A stretch of 64,000 nucleotides of DNA from Nocardioides marinus (GCF_013408145.1 NZ_JACBZI010000001.1:2122001-2186000), one strand, 5' to 3'. Numbered from the stretch's first letter, positions 16,881 to 25,867 are shown. The notes: generated from the letters alone by a model not told the origin. Made by a program: numbers and translations.

Positions 16881-19034
16881 ATGCCCACGCCGTCGCAGCC
16901 CCCGGTCGCAGCCCGCCGCCCCACGAGCCGGGAGATCCACGGGCGCACCCGCACCGATGACTACGAGTGGCTGCGGGAGAAGGAGTCACCGGAGGTGACC
17001 GGCCACCTCGAGGCCGAGAACGCGTGGACGCAGGCTCGCACCGCCCACCTGGCCGACCTGCGGGCGAGGATCTTCGAGGAGATCCGCACCCGGACCCGGG
17101 AGACCGACCTGTCGGTGCCGACCCGCAACCGCGGGCACTGGTACTACGGGCGCTCCTTCGCCGGCAAGGAGTACGGCGCCACCTGCCGGGTCCCCGTCGC
17201 CGACCCCGACGACTGGACCCCGCCCCGCCCGGCCGAGGACTGCGCCCCCGACCAGCCCGCACTGCCCGGCGAGGAGGTCCTGCTCGACCTCGACGCCCTG
17301 GCCGAGGGACACGACTTCTTCTCCCTCGGCGGTGCCGCGGTCTCCCCCGACGGCACCCTGCTGGCCTACGCGACCGACGTCGTCGGCGACGAGCGCTACA
17401 CCGTGCGCGTCAAGGACCTGCGCACCGGCGAGCTGCTCCCCGACGTCGTGTCCGGCGTCATCGGCGGTGCGACCTGGGACCGCGCGGGCGAGCACCTCTA
17501 CTACGTGACCGTCGACGAGTCCTGGCGCGCCGACAAGGTCTGGCGCCACGCCCTGGGCACCGACCAGGACGCCGACGAGCTGGTGCACCACGAGACCGAC
17601 GGCCGGTTCTTCACCAGCGTCGGCCGCACCCGCTCCGACCGGTTCATGGTGGTGGCGGCGGGCTCGAAGACCACCACCGAGTACCGACTGCTCGACGCCG
17701 ACGACCCCGAGCGCGGCTGGTGGGTCTTCGCCGAGCGCGAGGAGGGCATCGAGTACTCCCTCGACCACGCCGTGCTCGCCGGGCAGGACGCCCTGCTGGT
17801 GCTGCACAACGCGACCGGACCGGACTTCGAGCTCGCCGTCGCCCCCTGCGCACCGACCCCGCGCCGGCAGTGGCGCCCGCTGGTCGGCCACGACAGCGCC
17901 GTACGCCTGGAGGACGTGGACGCGTTCGCCGGTCACCTCGTCGTGCACCAGCGCAGCGAGGGCCTGACCCAGCTGCGGATCCTCGAGCTGGGCGACGCCG
18001 GCACGCCCGAGGCCCCCGTGACCGACGACTACCTCGTCTCCTTCGACGAGGAGGTCTACACCGTGGGCGCCTCCGGCAACCCCGGCTTCCACCAGCCCAC
18101 GGTGCGCCTGGGCTACACGACGATGGCGATCCCCTCGAGCGTCTACGACTACGACGTGCGCAGCCGCTCCCTCACCCTGCTGCGTCGCGCGCCGGTGCTC
18201 GGCGGCTACGACCCGGCCGACTACGAGGAGCACCGGCTGTGGGCGACCGCCGAGGACGGCGAGCGGATCCCGATCTCCTGGGTGGCCCGCCGCGGGGCCG
18301 TCGCCGACGGCCCCGCGCCGACCCTGCTCTACGCCTACGGCTCCTACGAGGCCTCGATGGACCCCTACTTCTCCATCGCCCGGCTCTCCCTGCTCGACCG
18401 GGGCGCCGCCTTCGCCATCGCGCACGTGCGCGGCGGCGGCGAGATGGGACGGAGGTGGTACGACGACGGCAAGCTGATGCGCAAGCAGCACACCTTCAGC
18501 GACTTCGCCGCCTGCGCCCGGCACCTCGTCGACACCGGCTGGGCGAGCCCCGAGACGCTGGTCGGCGAGGGCGCGAGCGCCGGCGGGCTGCTCATCGGGG
18601 CGGTCGCCAACCAGGCTCCGGAGCTCTTCAGCGGCCTGGTGGCGGGCGTGCCGTTCGTCGACGCCCTCACCACGATGCTCGACGCCTCCCTGCCGCTGAC
18701 CGTCACCGAGTACGACGAGTGGGGCAACCCCGAGGCCGACCCCGCGGTCTACGACTACATGGCCTCCTACGCCCCCTACGACAACGTCACCGAGCAGGAC
18801 TACCCGGCGATCCTGGCCGAGACCTCCCTCAACGACACCCGGGTGCTCTACGTCGAGCCGGCCAAGTGGGTGGCCAAGCTGCGGGCGACCGCCGCCGACC
18901 ACCGCCCCGACGTCCTGCTGCGCACGGAGATGGCGGCCGGCCACGGCGGGGTCTCGGGACGCTACAAGTCCTGGCACGACCGGGCCTTCACCCTGGCCTG
19001 GATGCTGGACCGGATGGGCCTGGCCGGGGCCTGA
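16881..19034 (+). CDS. S9 family serine peptidase (oligopeptidase B / PtrB type)
   Basis: A 717-residue prolyl-oligopeptidase-family enzyme with an N-terminal beta-propeller (about residues 70-430) and a C-terminal alpha/beta-hydrolase domain. The catalytic triad is visible: Ser566 in GEGASAGG, Asp652 in SLNDTRVLY and His688 in AAGHGGVSG. HGRTRTDDYEWLRE near the start and the acidic residues near the active site fit oligopeptidase B, which cuts short peptides after Arg/Lys. No signal peptide; cytoplasmic. TAGGGT (16869-16874) ends 6 nt before the ATG, again leaderless. The gene stands alone, divergent from pxpABC. Confidence 0.88.
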   Translation: MPTPSQPPVAARRPTSREIHGRTRTDDYEWLREKESPEVTGHLEAENAWTQARTAHLADLRARIFEEIRTRTRETDLSVPTRNRGHWYYGRSFAGKEYGATCRVPVADPDDWTPPRPAEDCAPDQPALPGEEVLLDLDALAEGHDFFSLGGAAVSPDGTLLAYATDVVGDERYTVRVKDLRTGELLPDVVSGVIGGATWDRAGEHLYYVTVDESWRADKVWRHALGTDQDADELVHHETDGRFFTSVGRTRSDRFMVVAAGSKTTTEYRLLDADDPERGWWVFAEREEGIEYSLDHAVLAGQDALLVLHNATGPDFELAVAPCAPTPRRQWRPLVGHDSAVRLEDVDAFAGHLVVHQRSEGLTQLRILELGDAGTPEAPVTDDYLVSFDEEVYTVGASGNPGFHQPTVRLGYTTMAIPSSVYDYDVRSRSLTLLRRAPVLGGYDPADYEEHRLWATAEDGERIPISWVARRGAVADGPAPTLLYAYGSYEASMDPYFSIARLSLLDRGAAFAIAHVRGGGEMGRRWYDDGKLMRKQHTFSDFAACARHLVDTGWASPETLVGEGASAGGLLIGAVANQAPELFSGLVAGVPFVDALTTMLDASLPLTVTEYDEWGNPEADPAVYDYMASYAPYDNVTEQDYPAILAETSLNDTRVLYVEPAKWVAKLRATAADHRPDVLLRTEMAAGHGGVSGRYKSWHDRAFTLAWMLDRMGLAGA

Positions 19035-19203
19035 TCGGCATCTCACCCCTTCGGTGACCCATCCGGTGGGCACCGGTGTCTCGAACCCCTCGTACGGGTG
19101 AGGCCCTGAGAAGTGTCTGAGAGTTGGCTGCGGACGCAACTCCCCACGGGCGTCACACGTCGAGGAGTGTGAAGGCTTCACCGGCCGGGTGGGTTTCCCC
19201 AGG

Positions 19204-19229
19204 GGAATCCCGGGCACCGGTGGGGCGTT
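19204..19229 (+). promoter_or_regulatory. SigR/SigH-type promoter (GGAAT-N18-GTT) before the group 2 sigma gene
   Basis: GGAAT at 19204-19208 and GTT at 19227-19229 with an 18-nt spacer match the ECF consensus GGAAT-N18/19-GTT. Initiation would fall about 40 nt before ATG 19278. In Streptomyces the group 2 gene hrdD is a SigR target, and mycobacterial sigB is driven by SigE/SigH, so the position is biologically coherent. Confidence 0.6.
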
Positions 19230-19277
19230 GGAGATCGTGAGACGTGACCGGCGTCCACGCGCCGAAGGAGGGTTCCC

Positions 19278-20252
19278 ATGGCCACCGCCACCCGCACGAA
19301 CCGCGCGAGCACCCGTGAGATCGAGGGACGCGACAGCGTCGGCCTCTACCTCGACGAGATCGCCCGCAACGACCTGCTCGACGCCGCGGCGGAGGTGGAG
19401 CTCTCCAAGACGATCGAGGCCGGCCTGATGGCCGAGGCCCTGCTCAAGGAGGGCCGCGTCGGCCGTCGCAAGGGCGGCGCCCCGATGTCGGCCTCCCAGG
19501 AGGAGCTGGAGTGGCTCGCCGAGGAGGGGCGCAAGGCCGTCGACACCTTCATCACCGCCAACCTGCGCCTCGTGGTCTCGATCGCGCGGAAGTACGGCCG
19601 GGCCCAGATGCCGATGCTCGACCTGATCCAGGAGGGCAACACCGGCCTGATCCGCGCGGTCGAGAAGTTCGACTACACCAAGGGCTACAAGTTCTCCACC
19701 TACGCCACCTGGTGGGTCCGGCAGGCCATCACCCGCGGCATCGCCCAGCAGGCCCGCGTCGTGCGGCTGCCCGTGCACGTGGTCGAGGAGCTCAACCAGG
19801 TCGGCGGCGCGCGACGCACCCTGGAGCGCCAGCTCGGCCGTGAGCCGGAGCCGCAGGAGATCGCCGACGAGCTCGGCATGGACGTCGAGCGGGTGCTCGA
19901 CCTGCTCTCCTGGGGTCGCGAGCACGTCTCGCTCGACACCCCCGTCGACGAGGACGGCGACACCTCGCTGGGCGACCTGATGGCCCAGGAGACCGCCCCC
20001 GGCCCCGACCTGACGGTGCTCGACGTGGAGTCCCGCGAGCGGCTCAACAGCCTGGTCGGCCAGCTCGACGACCGTGCCGCCGACATCATCCGCTCCCGCT
20101 ACGGCCTGACCGACGGCCGGCAGCACAAGCTCGCCGACATCGGCGCCAAGCACGGCATCTCCGCCGAGCGCGTCCGCCAGCTCGAGCGCGAGGCGCTGCA
20201 GAAGCTGCGCCGTTTCGCCGACCCCGACCTGGCGGCGGGCTCCGCCGCCTGA
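19278..20252 (+). CDS. Group 2 sigma factor (SigB/HrdD-like)
   Basis: A 324-residue sigma-70 factor lacking the long N-terminal domain of SigA. Region 1.2 is DSVGLYLDEIARNDLL; region 2 contains NLRLVVSIARKYGRAQMPML and the -10-reading helix [14 protein letters not shown]; region 4 ends with the HTH HGISAERVRQLEREALQKL. Such factors read the same -10/-35 class as SigA under stress or in stationary phase. GAAGGAGG is a strong ribosome site 6-7 nt before ATG 19278. An upstream GGAAT-N18-GTT element suggests control by an ECF sigma factor of the SigR/SigH/SigE type. A short GC hairpin follows. Confidence 0.88.
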   Translation: MATATRTNRASTREIEGRDSVGLYLDEIARNDLLDAAAEVELSKTIEAGLMAEALLKEGRVGRRKGGAPMSASQEELEWLAEEGRKAVDTFITANLRLVVSIARKYGRAQMPMLDLIQEGNTGLIRAVEKFDYTKGYKFSTYATWWVRQAITRGIAQQARVVRLPVHVVEELNQVGGARRTLERQLGREPEPQEIADELGMDVERVLDLLSWGREHVSLDTPVDEDGDTSLGDLMAQETAPGPDLTVLDVESRERLNSLVGQLDDRAADIIRSRYGLTDGRQHKLADIGAKHGISAERVRQLEREALQKLRRFADPDLAAGSAA

Positions 20253-20272
20253 CCCCCGGGCCCACCCGGGGG
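20253..20272. terminator. Bidirectional hairpin between the sigma gene and the GH3 gene
   Basis: An 8-bp perfect stem, CCCCCGGG/CCCGGGGG (20253-20260 with 20265-20272), with loop CCCA, directly after the sigma stop codon and before the convergent GH3 stop. Confidence 0.6.
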
Positions 20273-20286
20273 CTCGTCGCAACCGA

Positions 20287-21600
20287 TCAGTAGCCGTAGG
20301 CCGCCTCACGCAACGCAGCGGAGGCGGCCTCGGCCTTCTCCACCGCGCTCTCGTCGACCGGGCGGTCCTGGGCGATCCGCGCCTGCCAGCGCTGCAGGGC
20401 GACGACGCGGGCGGCGGCCTCCTCCACCCGGGCGCGGTCGAGCGTGCCGTCCTCGAGTGCGGCGGTGATGGTGGCGTGGGCGCGGCGGGTGTCGGCCGGC
20501 ATCAGCAGCAGGTCGGCCCCCGCCTGCAGCGCCTTGACCGCCAGCGTCGGCGTGCCGGCCACGGCCCCCATCCCGAGGGAGTCGGTGATCGCGACGCCCT
20601 CGAAGCCGAGCTCCCCGCGCAGGTAGTCGTAGACCTGCGGGGCCAGCGAGGACGGGACCCCGGGGGCGATCGCCTCCACGTCGAGGTGACCGATCATCAC
20701 CGAGGGGGCGCCGGCCTGCACCGCGGTCGCGAACGGCGCCAGGTCGCGCGCCTGCAGCGCGGCCAGGGAGTCGGTGAGCACCGGCAGGGTCGTGTGGGAG
20801 TCGGCGGTCGCACCGCCGTGCCCCGGGAAGTGCTTCGTGGTCGAGACGATGCCCGCGCGGTTGTAGCCCGCGACGGCCTGCTTGACCGCCGCACCGGCCA
20901 GCACGGGGTCGTCGGAGGGGGCGCGCGAGCCGATCGTGACGTCCGCGGCGCCGATCGTCACGTCGGCCACCGGCGCGTAGACCCAGGTGAAGCCCAGCAG
21001 CCGCAGCTCCAGACCGGTGGCGTGGGCGGCGTCCTTCACCGCGACCCGGCCACGGCGCCCGGAGTCGGCGATCGCCTCGCCTGCGGCGGCGAAGGCCGGG
21101 AAGTCGGTGGCGACCCCCCGCAGGTGGGCGACCGACCCGCCCTCCTCGTCGACACCGATGACCGCCGGGAAGTCGCGCCCGTCCTCGGCGACCGCAGCCT
21201 CGACGGCCGCGGTCGTGGCCAGCACCTGCGCCTCGTCGACCACGTTGTCGGCGGTGACGCAGACGCCCGCCAGGTGCAGGTCGCGCACCAGCGCCGCCGG
21301 CACCTCGGGGTCGGTGCCGGCGTAGCGGCCGACCAGCACCTGCCCCGCCAGCTGCTCGGAGCCCCAGCCCGCGACCAGGGCCTCGGCATCGGCCAGCTCA
21401 CCGGCCGTGGGGCCCCACGGGAGCGGGGCGTCCGGGTCGACCTTGGCCTCCTGCGCCTGCCCGGTCGTCGCGGGCACGGTCGGCGAGGTCGTGGACCGGT
21501 CGGCGCCGGCGTCGGGCGGTGCGGGATCGGTCGAGACGGTCGAGCAGCCCGCGGCCAGCAGCGGGAGGACGGCCACGGCCGCCAGCGTCGTACGCCTCAT
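20287..21600 (-). CDS. Glycoside hydrolase family 3 lipoprotein (NagZ-type beta-N-acetylhexosaminidase)
   Basis: A 437-residue secreted lipoprotein: signal peptide with lipobox LAAGC (Cys19), a Ser/Thr/Pro linker to about residue 60, then a GH3 domain. The hallmark KHFPGHGG...DSH is near residues 253-265; the candidate nucleophile is the Asp in AITDSLGMG (about residue 337). NagZ-type enzymes cleave N-acetylglucosamine from peptidoglycan fragments; surface anchoring suggests wall turnover outside the membrane. The ATG overlaps the coaE stop (ATGA, 21597-21600), so translation is coupled to coaE although the functions look unrelated. A short internal duplication, VTIGAADVTIGSR, is seen in the middle. 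Confidence 0.85.
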   Translation of the reverse strand: MRRTTLAAVAVLPLLAAGCSTVSTDPAPPDAGADRSTTSPTVPATTGQAQEAKVDPDAPLPWGPTAGELADAEALVAGWGSEQLAGQVLVGRYAGTDPEVPAALVRDLHLAGVCVTADNVVDEAQVLATTAAVEAAVAEDGRDFPAVIGVDEEGGSVAHLRGVATDFPAFAAAGEAIADSGRRGRVAVKDAAHATGLELRLLGFTWVYAPVADVTIGAADVTIGSRAPSDDPVLAGAAVKQAVAGYNRAGIVSTTKHFPGHGGATADSHTTLPVLTDSLAALQARDLAPFATAVQAGAPSVMIGHLDVEAIAPGVPSSLAPQVYDYLRGELGFEGVAITDSLGMGAVAGTPTLAVKALQAGADLLLMPADTRRAHATITAALEDGTLDRARVEEAAARVVALQRWQARIAQDRPVDESAVEKAEAASAALREAAYGY

Positions 21601-22181
21601 GCGGTCAGCTCGGCGTGCACCTCGGCCACACGCGCGCGCAGCTGCTCCAGCGACCCGGTGTTCTCCACGACGTGCGTGGCGAGCGCGAGCCGCTGCTCAC
21701 GCGTGGCCTGGGCGGCGATGCGCGACTCGGCGTCCTCGAGCGTCCAGCCGCGGTCGCGCAGCATCCGCTCCACCTGCAGCTCGCGGGGCACGTCGACGAC
21801 CACGACGGCATCGAAGTCCTCCCCGCGCCCGGACTCGGCCAGCAGCGGGATGTCGTGCACGACCAGGGCGTCGGGGGGCGCGGAGGCCTCCAGCTCGGCG
21901 TAGCGCTCGAAGACCAGCGGGTGCACGATCCCCTCGAGCCGGCGCCGGGCGTCCTCGTCGCCGAAGACCAGGCGGCCCATGGCGGGTCTGTCCAGCTCGC
22001 CCTCCGCGGTCAGCAGCTCGGCACCGAACTCCGCGACGACGGCGTCGAGCCCGGGCGTGCCCCGGGCGACCACCTCCCGCGCGATCGCGTCGGCGTCGAT
22101 GACCACCGCACCGAGCTCGGCCAGCATGGCGGCGACGGTGCTCTTGCCCGACGCCACTCCCCCCGTGAGTCCGACCCGCAT
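21597..22181 (-). CDS. coaE: Dephospho-CoA kinase
   Basis: A 194-residue P-loop kinase that phosphorylates the 3'-hydroxyl of dephospho-CoA in the last step of CoA synthesis. The Walker A motif GLTGGVASGKST is at residues 4-15, and the CoA-binding DADAIAREVV, IVHPLVFERY and VVHDIPLL follow. Many actinobacterial CoaE proteins carry a C-terminal GrpB-like domain; this one does not. TAACCT (22188-22193, minus strand) lies 6 nt before the ATG, so the transcript is probably leaderless. It is coupled to the downstream GH3 lipoprotein gene by ATGA. Confidence 0.92.
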   Translation of the reverse strand: MRVGLTGGVASGKSTVAAMLAELGAVVIDADAIAREVVARGTPGLDAVVAEFGAELLTAEGELDRPAMGRLVFGDEDARRRLEGIVHPLVFERYAELEASAPPDALVVHDIPLLAESGRGEDFDAVVVVDVPRELQVERMLRDRGWTLEDAESRIAAQATREQRLALATHVVENTGSLEQLRARVAEVHAELTA

Positions 22182-22204
22182 GCCCGCAGGTTAGTCGGCG
22201 GGCC

Positions 22205-22561
22205 TCACACGAAGAGCACGAGGCCCACGACCATGGGCAGCAGCCCCAGCAGCAGCCAGGGCGTGACGAGCGGGCGCTTGTGGATGGCCAGCCCGGCGGC
22301 GACCGCGAGCACGCCGAAGGCACCGGCGATCACCGAGAGACCCACGCGTGGCGCGGTCTGGTCGGGCTCGATGAACCAGGCGGCCACGAGCAGGCCTCCC
22401 GCCAGGTGCAGGATCGTGGTCACCACGAGGGTGGACATCACCCACTTCTGCACCCGGGTGGTGCCGGCGGAGTTGATGGTGTCGCGCTGGGGAGCGTTCG
22501 GGTCCATCAGGTGCCGCGCACGGCGCGGGGCCTGCGGCAGGTCATCGGTCACGTCGTTCAA
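22205..22561 (-). CDS. Small membrane protein, function unknown
   Basis: A 118-residue protein with a polar N-terminal part (about 40 residues) and three hydrophobic segments: STLVVTTILHLAGGLLVAAWF, VGLSVIAGAFGVLAVAAGLAI and TPWLLLGLLPMVVGLVLFV. I do not recognise the family. The start is a TTG at 22561; AGAAGGGGG sits 6 nt upstream and decides it over the GTG nine bases inside. It sits upstream of coaE on the same strand, 23 bp away, but coaE has its own -10 hexamer. Confidence 0.65.
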   Translation of the reverse strand: MNDVTDDLPQAPRRARHLMDPNAPQRDTINSAGTTRVQKWVMSTLVVTTILHLAGGLLVAAWFIEPDQTAPRVGLSVIAGAFGVLAVAAGLAIHKRPLVTPWLLLGLLPMVVGLVLFV

Positions 22562-22610
22562 CGCGTGCCCCCTTCTCGGGTGATCGGCACGACCAGCGTA
22601 GGACTGCCCC

Positions 22611-23390
22611 TCAGTTCAGCCGCCGGGTGGTGGCCGGCGCGGTGCCCCCGCGGTGGACCTCCTCGACGAGCTCCTGGAGGGCCGTGAGCGCGACGTTCTG
22701 CGAGATCGGGCCGAAGGAGACGCGCGCCACCCCGAGCTCCTCCAGGGTCGCCAGCGACGGGTGCCCCGGCAGGGCGATGAGCGTCAGGCGCTGCGGGCCG
22801 GTCGCCTCGACGAGGGTCCGCACCTGCTCCGCGTCGAGGAAGCCGGGCACGAACACGACCGGCGCGCCGGCGTCGAGGAAGGCCCGGCAGCGTCGTACGG
22901 CGTCGTCGAGCACCTCCGCGGGGTCGCGGTCCCCGGCCCTGAGGAAGACGTCGGTCCGGGCGTTCAGCACGAAGTCCGGCACCCCCTCGGCCTCCGCGGC
23001 CGCGAGCACCGCCTCCACGCGCGACACGGCCTCGTCCAGGGGCCGCAGCTGGTCCTCCAGGTTGCAGCCCACCACGCCCAGGCCGATCGCTCGGCGCACG
23101 GTCTCAGCGGGATCGCCGTAGCCACCCTCAAGGTCCGCGGTCACGGGCAGGTCGGTGGCGGCGACGATCCGGCCGACCGCCTCGAGCATCAGGTCGACGG
23201 GGATGTGCTCACCGTCCTCGTAGCCGTACATCGAGGCGATCGAGTGGCTGGCGGTCGCAAGCGCGCGCGTGCCCGGCACGTCGGCGACCACCCGGGCGGA
23301 GATCGCGTCCCAGACGTTGACGACGGTGAGCAGGGCGGGGTCGCGGTGGAGGTCGAGGAGGGCACTGGCCCTGTCGGGGGTGGTGGTCAC
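22611..23390 (-). CDS. Isocitrate lyase / PEP-mutase family protein
   Basis: A 259-residue TIM-barrel protein of the PEP mutase/isocitrate lyase superfamily. It contains NVWDAISARVV near the start, the metal-binding region TADLEGGYGD, then GCNLED and LNARTDVFL. Members make or break C-C or C-P bonds of alpha-keto acids; this short branch is often called a phosphonomutase-like or oxaloacetate-decarboxylase-like enzyme, and the substrate cannot be fixed from sequence. The GTG at 23390 follows TAGGCT (23397-23402, minus strand) by 6 nt. It is divergent from the HTH_42 gene, whose own TAGGCT lies 11 bp away. Confidence 0.82.
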   Translation of the reverse strand: MTTTPDRASALLDLHRDPALLTVVNVWDAISARVVADVPGTRALATASHSIASMYGYEDGEHIPVDLMLEAVGRIVAATDLPVTADLEGGYGDPAETVRRAIGLGVVGCNLEDQLRPLDEAVSRVEAVLAAAEAEGVPDFVLNARTDVFLRAGDRDPAEVLDDAVRRCRAFLDAGAPVVFVPGFLDAEQVRTLVEATGPQRLTLIALPGHPSLATLEELGVARVSFGPISQNVALTALQELVEEVHRGGTAPATTRRLN

Positions 23391-23425
23391 CCCGCCAGCC
23401 TAGGCATCGCCCTAGGCTCGACCGG

Positions 23426-24550
23426 GTGAGTGGAACCGTCGAGCTGAGCCGTGAGCAGGCTCGGCGCATCGCCGTGGGAGCCCAGCTGCTGTCGCTCCCC
23501 CGCCCCGACGACGTCGTGGAGGTCGTCGCCCACCTCGGCGCCCTCCAGCTGGACCCCACGAAGGCGGTCGCGCCCAGCGCCCACCTCGTGCTGTGGAGCA
23601 GGATCGGCGGCGACTACGAGCGCGCCGACCTCGATGACGCGATCACCGACGGGCGGCTGGTCGAGATCGGCGGGATGGCCCGTGCGGTCGAGCAGGTCCC
23701 CCTGCACCGTGCGGTGATGGCCGCGTGGCCGGGGCCGGGCCCGCACCGCCCCTGGCACGACGAGGTGCTCGGGTGGCTCCACGACAACGCCGCGTGCCGT
23801 CGCGACGTCCTGGAGGCCCTGCGCCAGGAGGGGCCGCTGAGCGCCCCCGACCTTCCGGACTCGATCGTGCGCCCCTGGCGCTCGTCGGGGTGGACCGACG
23901 ACAAGTCGGTCCTGAAGCTGCTGGACATGCTCGCCGCCCGCGGCGAGGTCGTCGTGGTCGGACGCGAGGGTCCGCACCGGTTGTGGGACCTGGCCGAGAG
24001 GGTCTTCCCCGACGAGCCCGTGCCCTCGCTGGAGGAGGCGGTGGCCGAGCTCGGGCGGCGCCGGCTCCGTGCCCTCGGCCTGGCCCGTGCCCGTGCGGCG
24101 GTGGCCCCGGGCGAGCCCCACGACGTCGGCGACGTGGGCGTCCCGGCGCGGGTGGAGGGCGTGCGTGGCACCTGGCGGGTCGACCCCGCGCAGGTCGCGG
24201 CCCTCGATGCCTGGGCGCCGCGCACGGCGCTGCTCTCGCCGCTGGACCGGCTGGTCTTCGACCGCGCCCGCATGGCCGCGCTGTTCGACTTCGACTGCCA
24301 GCTGGAGATGTACAAGCCCGCCGCCACGCGCCGCTTCGGCTACTGGGCGCTCCCCGTGCTGCACGGGGACCGACTGGTGGGCAAGGTCGACTGCACCACG
24401 GAGCCGACCGAGGGTGTGCTGCGGGTGGACGCGATCCACGAGGACGACCCCTGGACCCGGGAGGTCCGCGACGCCGTGCACGCCGAGGTCGACGCGTTGG
24501 CGCAGTGGCTGGGCGTCGAGACCCTGCTCATGCCCGGGGTACGCCGATGA
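23426..24550 (+). CDS. HTH_42 winged-helix DNA glycosylase-like protein (AlkX/YcaQ type)
   Basis: A 374-residue protein of the HTH_42 superfamily, which includes DNA glycosylases that unhook interstrand crosslinks (AlkZ, YcaQ/AlkX). Near the N-terminus ALQLDPTKAVAPSAHLVLWS holds the catalytic Q-hydrophobic-D (QLD) motif expected for the YcaQ/AlkX branch; AlkZ has QxQ. Winged-helix repeats follow and the domain ends with MYKPAATRRFGYWALPVL. Cytoplasmic, presumably DNA-binding. TAGGCT (23413-23418) ends 7 nt before the GTG start. Its stop overlaps the ATG of an adenylate-forming ligase (ATGA), an odd pairing. Confidence 0.8.
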   Translation: MSGTVELSREQARRIAVGAQLLSLPRPDDVVEVVAHLGALQLDPTKAVAPSAHLVLWSRIGGDYERADLDDAITDGRLVEIGGMARAVEQVPLHRAVMAAWPGPGPHRPWHDEVLGWLHDNAACRRDVLEALRQEGPLSAPDLPDSIVRPWRSSGWTDDKSVLKLLDMLAARGEVVVVGREGPHRLWDLAERVFPDEPVPSLEEAVAELGRRRLRALGLARARAAVAPGEPHDVGDVGVPARVEGVRGTWRVDPAQVAALDAWAPRTALLSPLDRLVFDRARMAALFDFDCQLEMYKPAATRRFGYWALPVLHGDRLVGKVDCTTEPTEGVLRVDAIHEDDPWTREVRDAVHAEVDALAQWLGVETLLMPGVRR

Positions 24551-25818
24551 CCCCGCTGCACCGCGGCGACCGGGTCGCCCTGCTCGTCCCGGCCACCGCG
24601 GCGTACGTCGAGACCGTGCTCGCGCTCCTGGCCCGCGGCATCGTCCCGATCCCCCTCGACCCCCGGCTCACCGACCACGAGCGCCGACGCATCCTCGGGG
24701 GCCTGGATCCCACCCTGGTGGTCACCGACGAGGTCGTCCTCGCCGACCTGCTGGCCACCCACCGACCGGACGAACCGGCCACCGCGTGGCTCCCGCTGGC
24801 TCGCCCCATGCACTGCACCAGCGGCACGACCGGCACCCCCAAGGGCGTGTGGAGCGGCCTGCTGGACGAGCGTGACGCCCGGGCGCTGGTGGTGGAGGAG
24901 CGAGAGCTGTGGGGCTTCCGTGCCGACGACGTGAACCTCGTCCTCAGCCCGCTGTACCACTCCGCCCCGCTCCGCTTCGCCATGGGGACGTTGCTCGCCG
25001 GCGGCCGCCTGGTCGTCCCCGGCCCCTTCGAGGTGGAGGCGGTCACCGCGGCGATCGAGCAGGAGCGACCGACGACCGCGTTCTGCGTGCCGACGCACCT
25101 GGAGCGGCTGTTCCGGCACTGGGACACCGTGGGAACACCGGATCTGTCGTGCTTCCGGCTGCTGGCCCACGCGGGGGCGCCGTGCCCCGACGACGTCAAG
25201 CGCCGCCTGCTCGGGACCTTCCCGCCGGGCAGCACCTGGGAGTTCTACGGCTCCACCGAGGGACAGTTCACCGCCTGCCGCTCCGAGGAGTGGCTGGCGA
25301 GGCCGGGCACGGTGGGGCGGGCCAGGCCAGGACGCCGGCTCAGCACCGACCCCGACGGCACCATCTGGTGCGTCGTGCCCCGGCACGCCCGGTTCGGCTA
25401 CTACGCGGCGCCGGAGAAGACCGCCGCCGCCTGGCGGGACACCCCGGACGGGCCGGCCTTCACCGTCGGGGACCTCGGACGCCTCGACGACGAGGGCTAC
25501 CTCTTCCTCGACGGCCGCCGTGAGGACCTGATCATCACCGGCGGCGTCAACGTCTACCCGCTGGAGGTCGAGCAGGTGCTGCGCGAGCACCCCGACGTCG
25601 TCGACGTCGCGGTGTACGGCGTGGACGACCCCACGTGGGGGCGCCGCGTGTGCGCGGCCGTGGTCGGGGCCGCCGACGAGCAGGAGCTGGCGGCCTGGTG
25701 CCGCGACCGGCTCGCACCGCCCAAGCGCCCGAAGACCTGGCTGGTGACCGACGACCTGCCGCGCACGCTGACCGGCAAGGTGCGCCGCGACCTGCTGGCC
25801 GAGCGCACGCCGACCTGA
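24547..25818 (+). CDS. Short class I adenylate-forming ligase (acyl-CoA synthetase-like)
   Basis: A 423-residue AMP-binding enzyme with the core motifs: A3 P-loop TSGTTGTPKG (residues 91-100), A5 FYGSTEGQ, A7-A8 VGDLGRLDDEGYLFLDGR followed by TGGVNVYPLE, and A10 TLTGKVRRDLL with the catalytic Lys near the end. It activates a carboxylic acid as acyl-AMP, probably for transfer to CoA. It is about 80 residues shorter at the N-terminus than usual, starting directly at RGDRVALLVPATAAYV. The ATG overlaps the stop of the HTH_42 gene, so the short form is real rather than a missed start. The substrate is unknown. Confidence 0.85.
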   Translation: MTPLHRGDRVALLVPATAAYVETVLALLARGIVPIPLDPRLTDHERRRILGGLDPTLVVTDEVVLADLLATHRPDEPATAWLPLARPMHCTSGTTGTPKGVWSGLLDERDARALVVEERELWGFRADDVNLVLSPLYHSAPLRFAMGTLLAGGRLVVPGPFEVEAVTAAIEQERPTTAFCVPTHLERLFRHWDTVGTPDLSCFRLLAHAGAPCPDDVKRRLLGTFPPGSTWEFYGSTEGQFTACRSEEWLARPGTVGRARPGRRLSTDPDGTIWCVVPRHARFGYYAAPEKTAAAWRDTPDGPAFTVGDLGRLDDEGYLFLDGRREDLIITGGVNVYPLEVEQVLREHPDVVDVAVYGVDDPTWGRRVCAAVVGAADEQELAAWCRDRLAPPKRPKTWLVTDDLPRTLTGKVRRDLLAERTPT

Positions 25819-25828
25819 CCCCGAGACG

Positions 25829-25867
25829 GCAGAAGGCCCGCCAGGTCGAGCCTGGCGGGCCTTCTGC
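25829..25867. terminator. 17-bp stem bidirectional terminator
   Basis: GCAGAAGGCCCGCCAGG pairs perfectly with CCTGGCGGGCCTTCTGC (25829-25845 with 25851-25867), loop TCGAG. It separates the convergent ligase and rpsA genes. Confidence 0.85.

Noticed and set aside
24547..25818. Frameshifted or truncated ligase pseudogene
   Set aside because: The shortened N-terminus begins exactly at a coupled ATGA overlap, and all core motifs to the catalytic Lys are intact.
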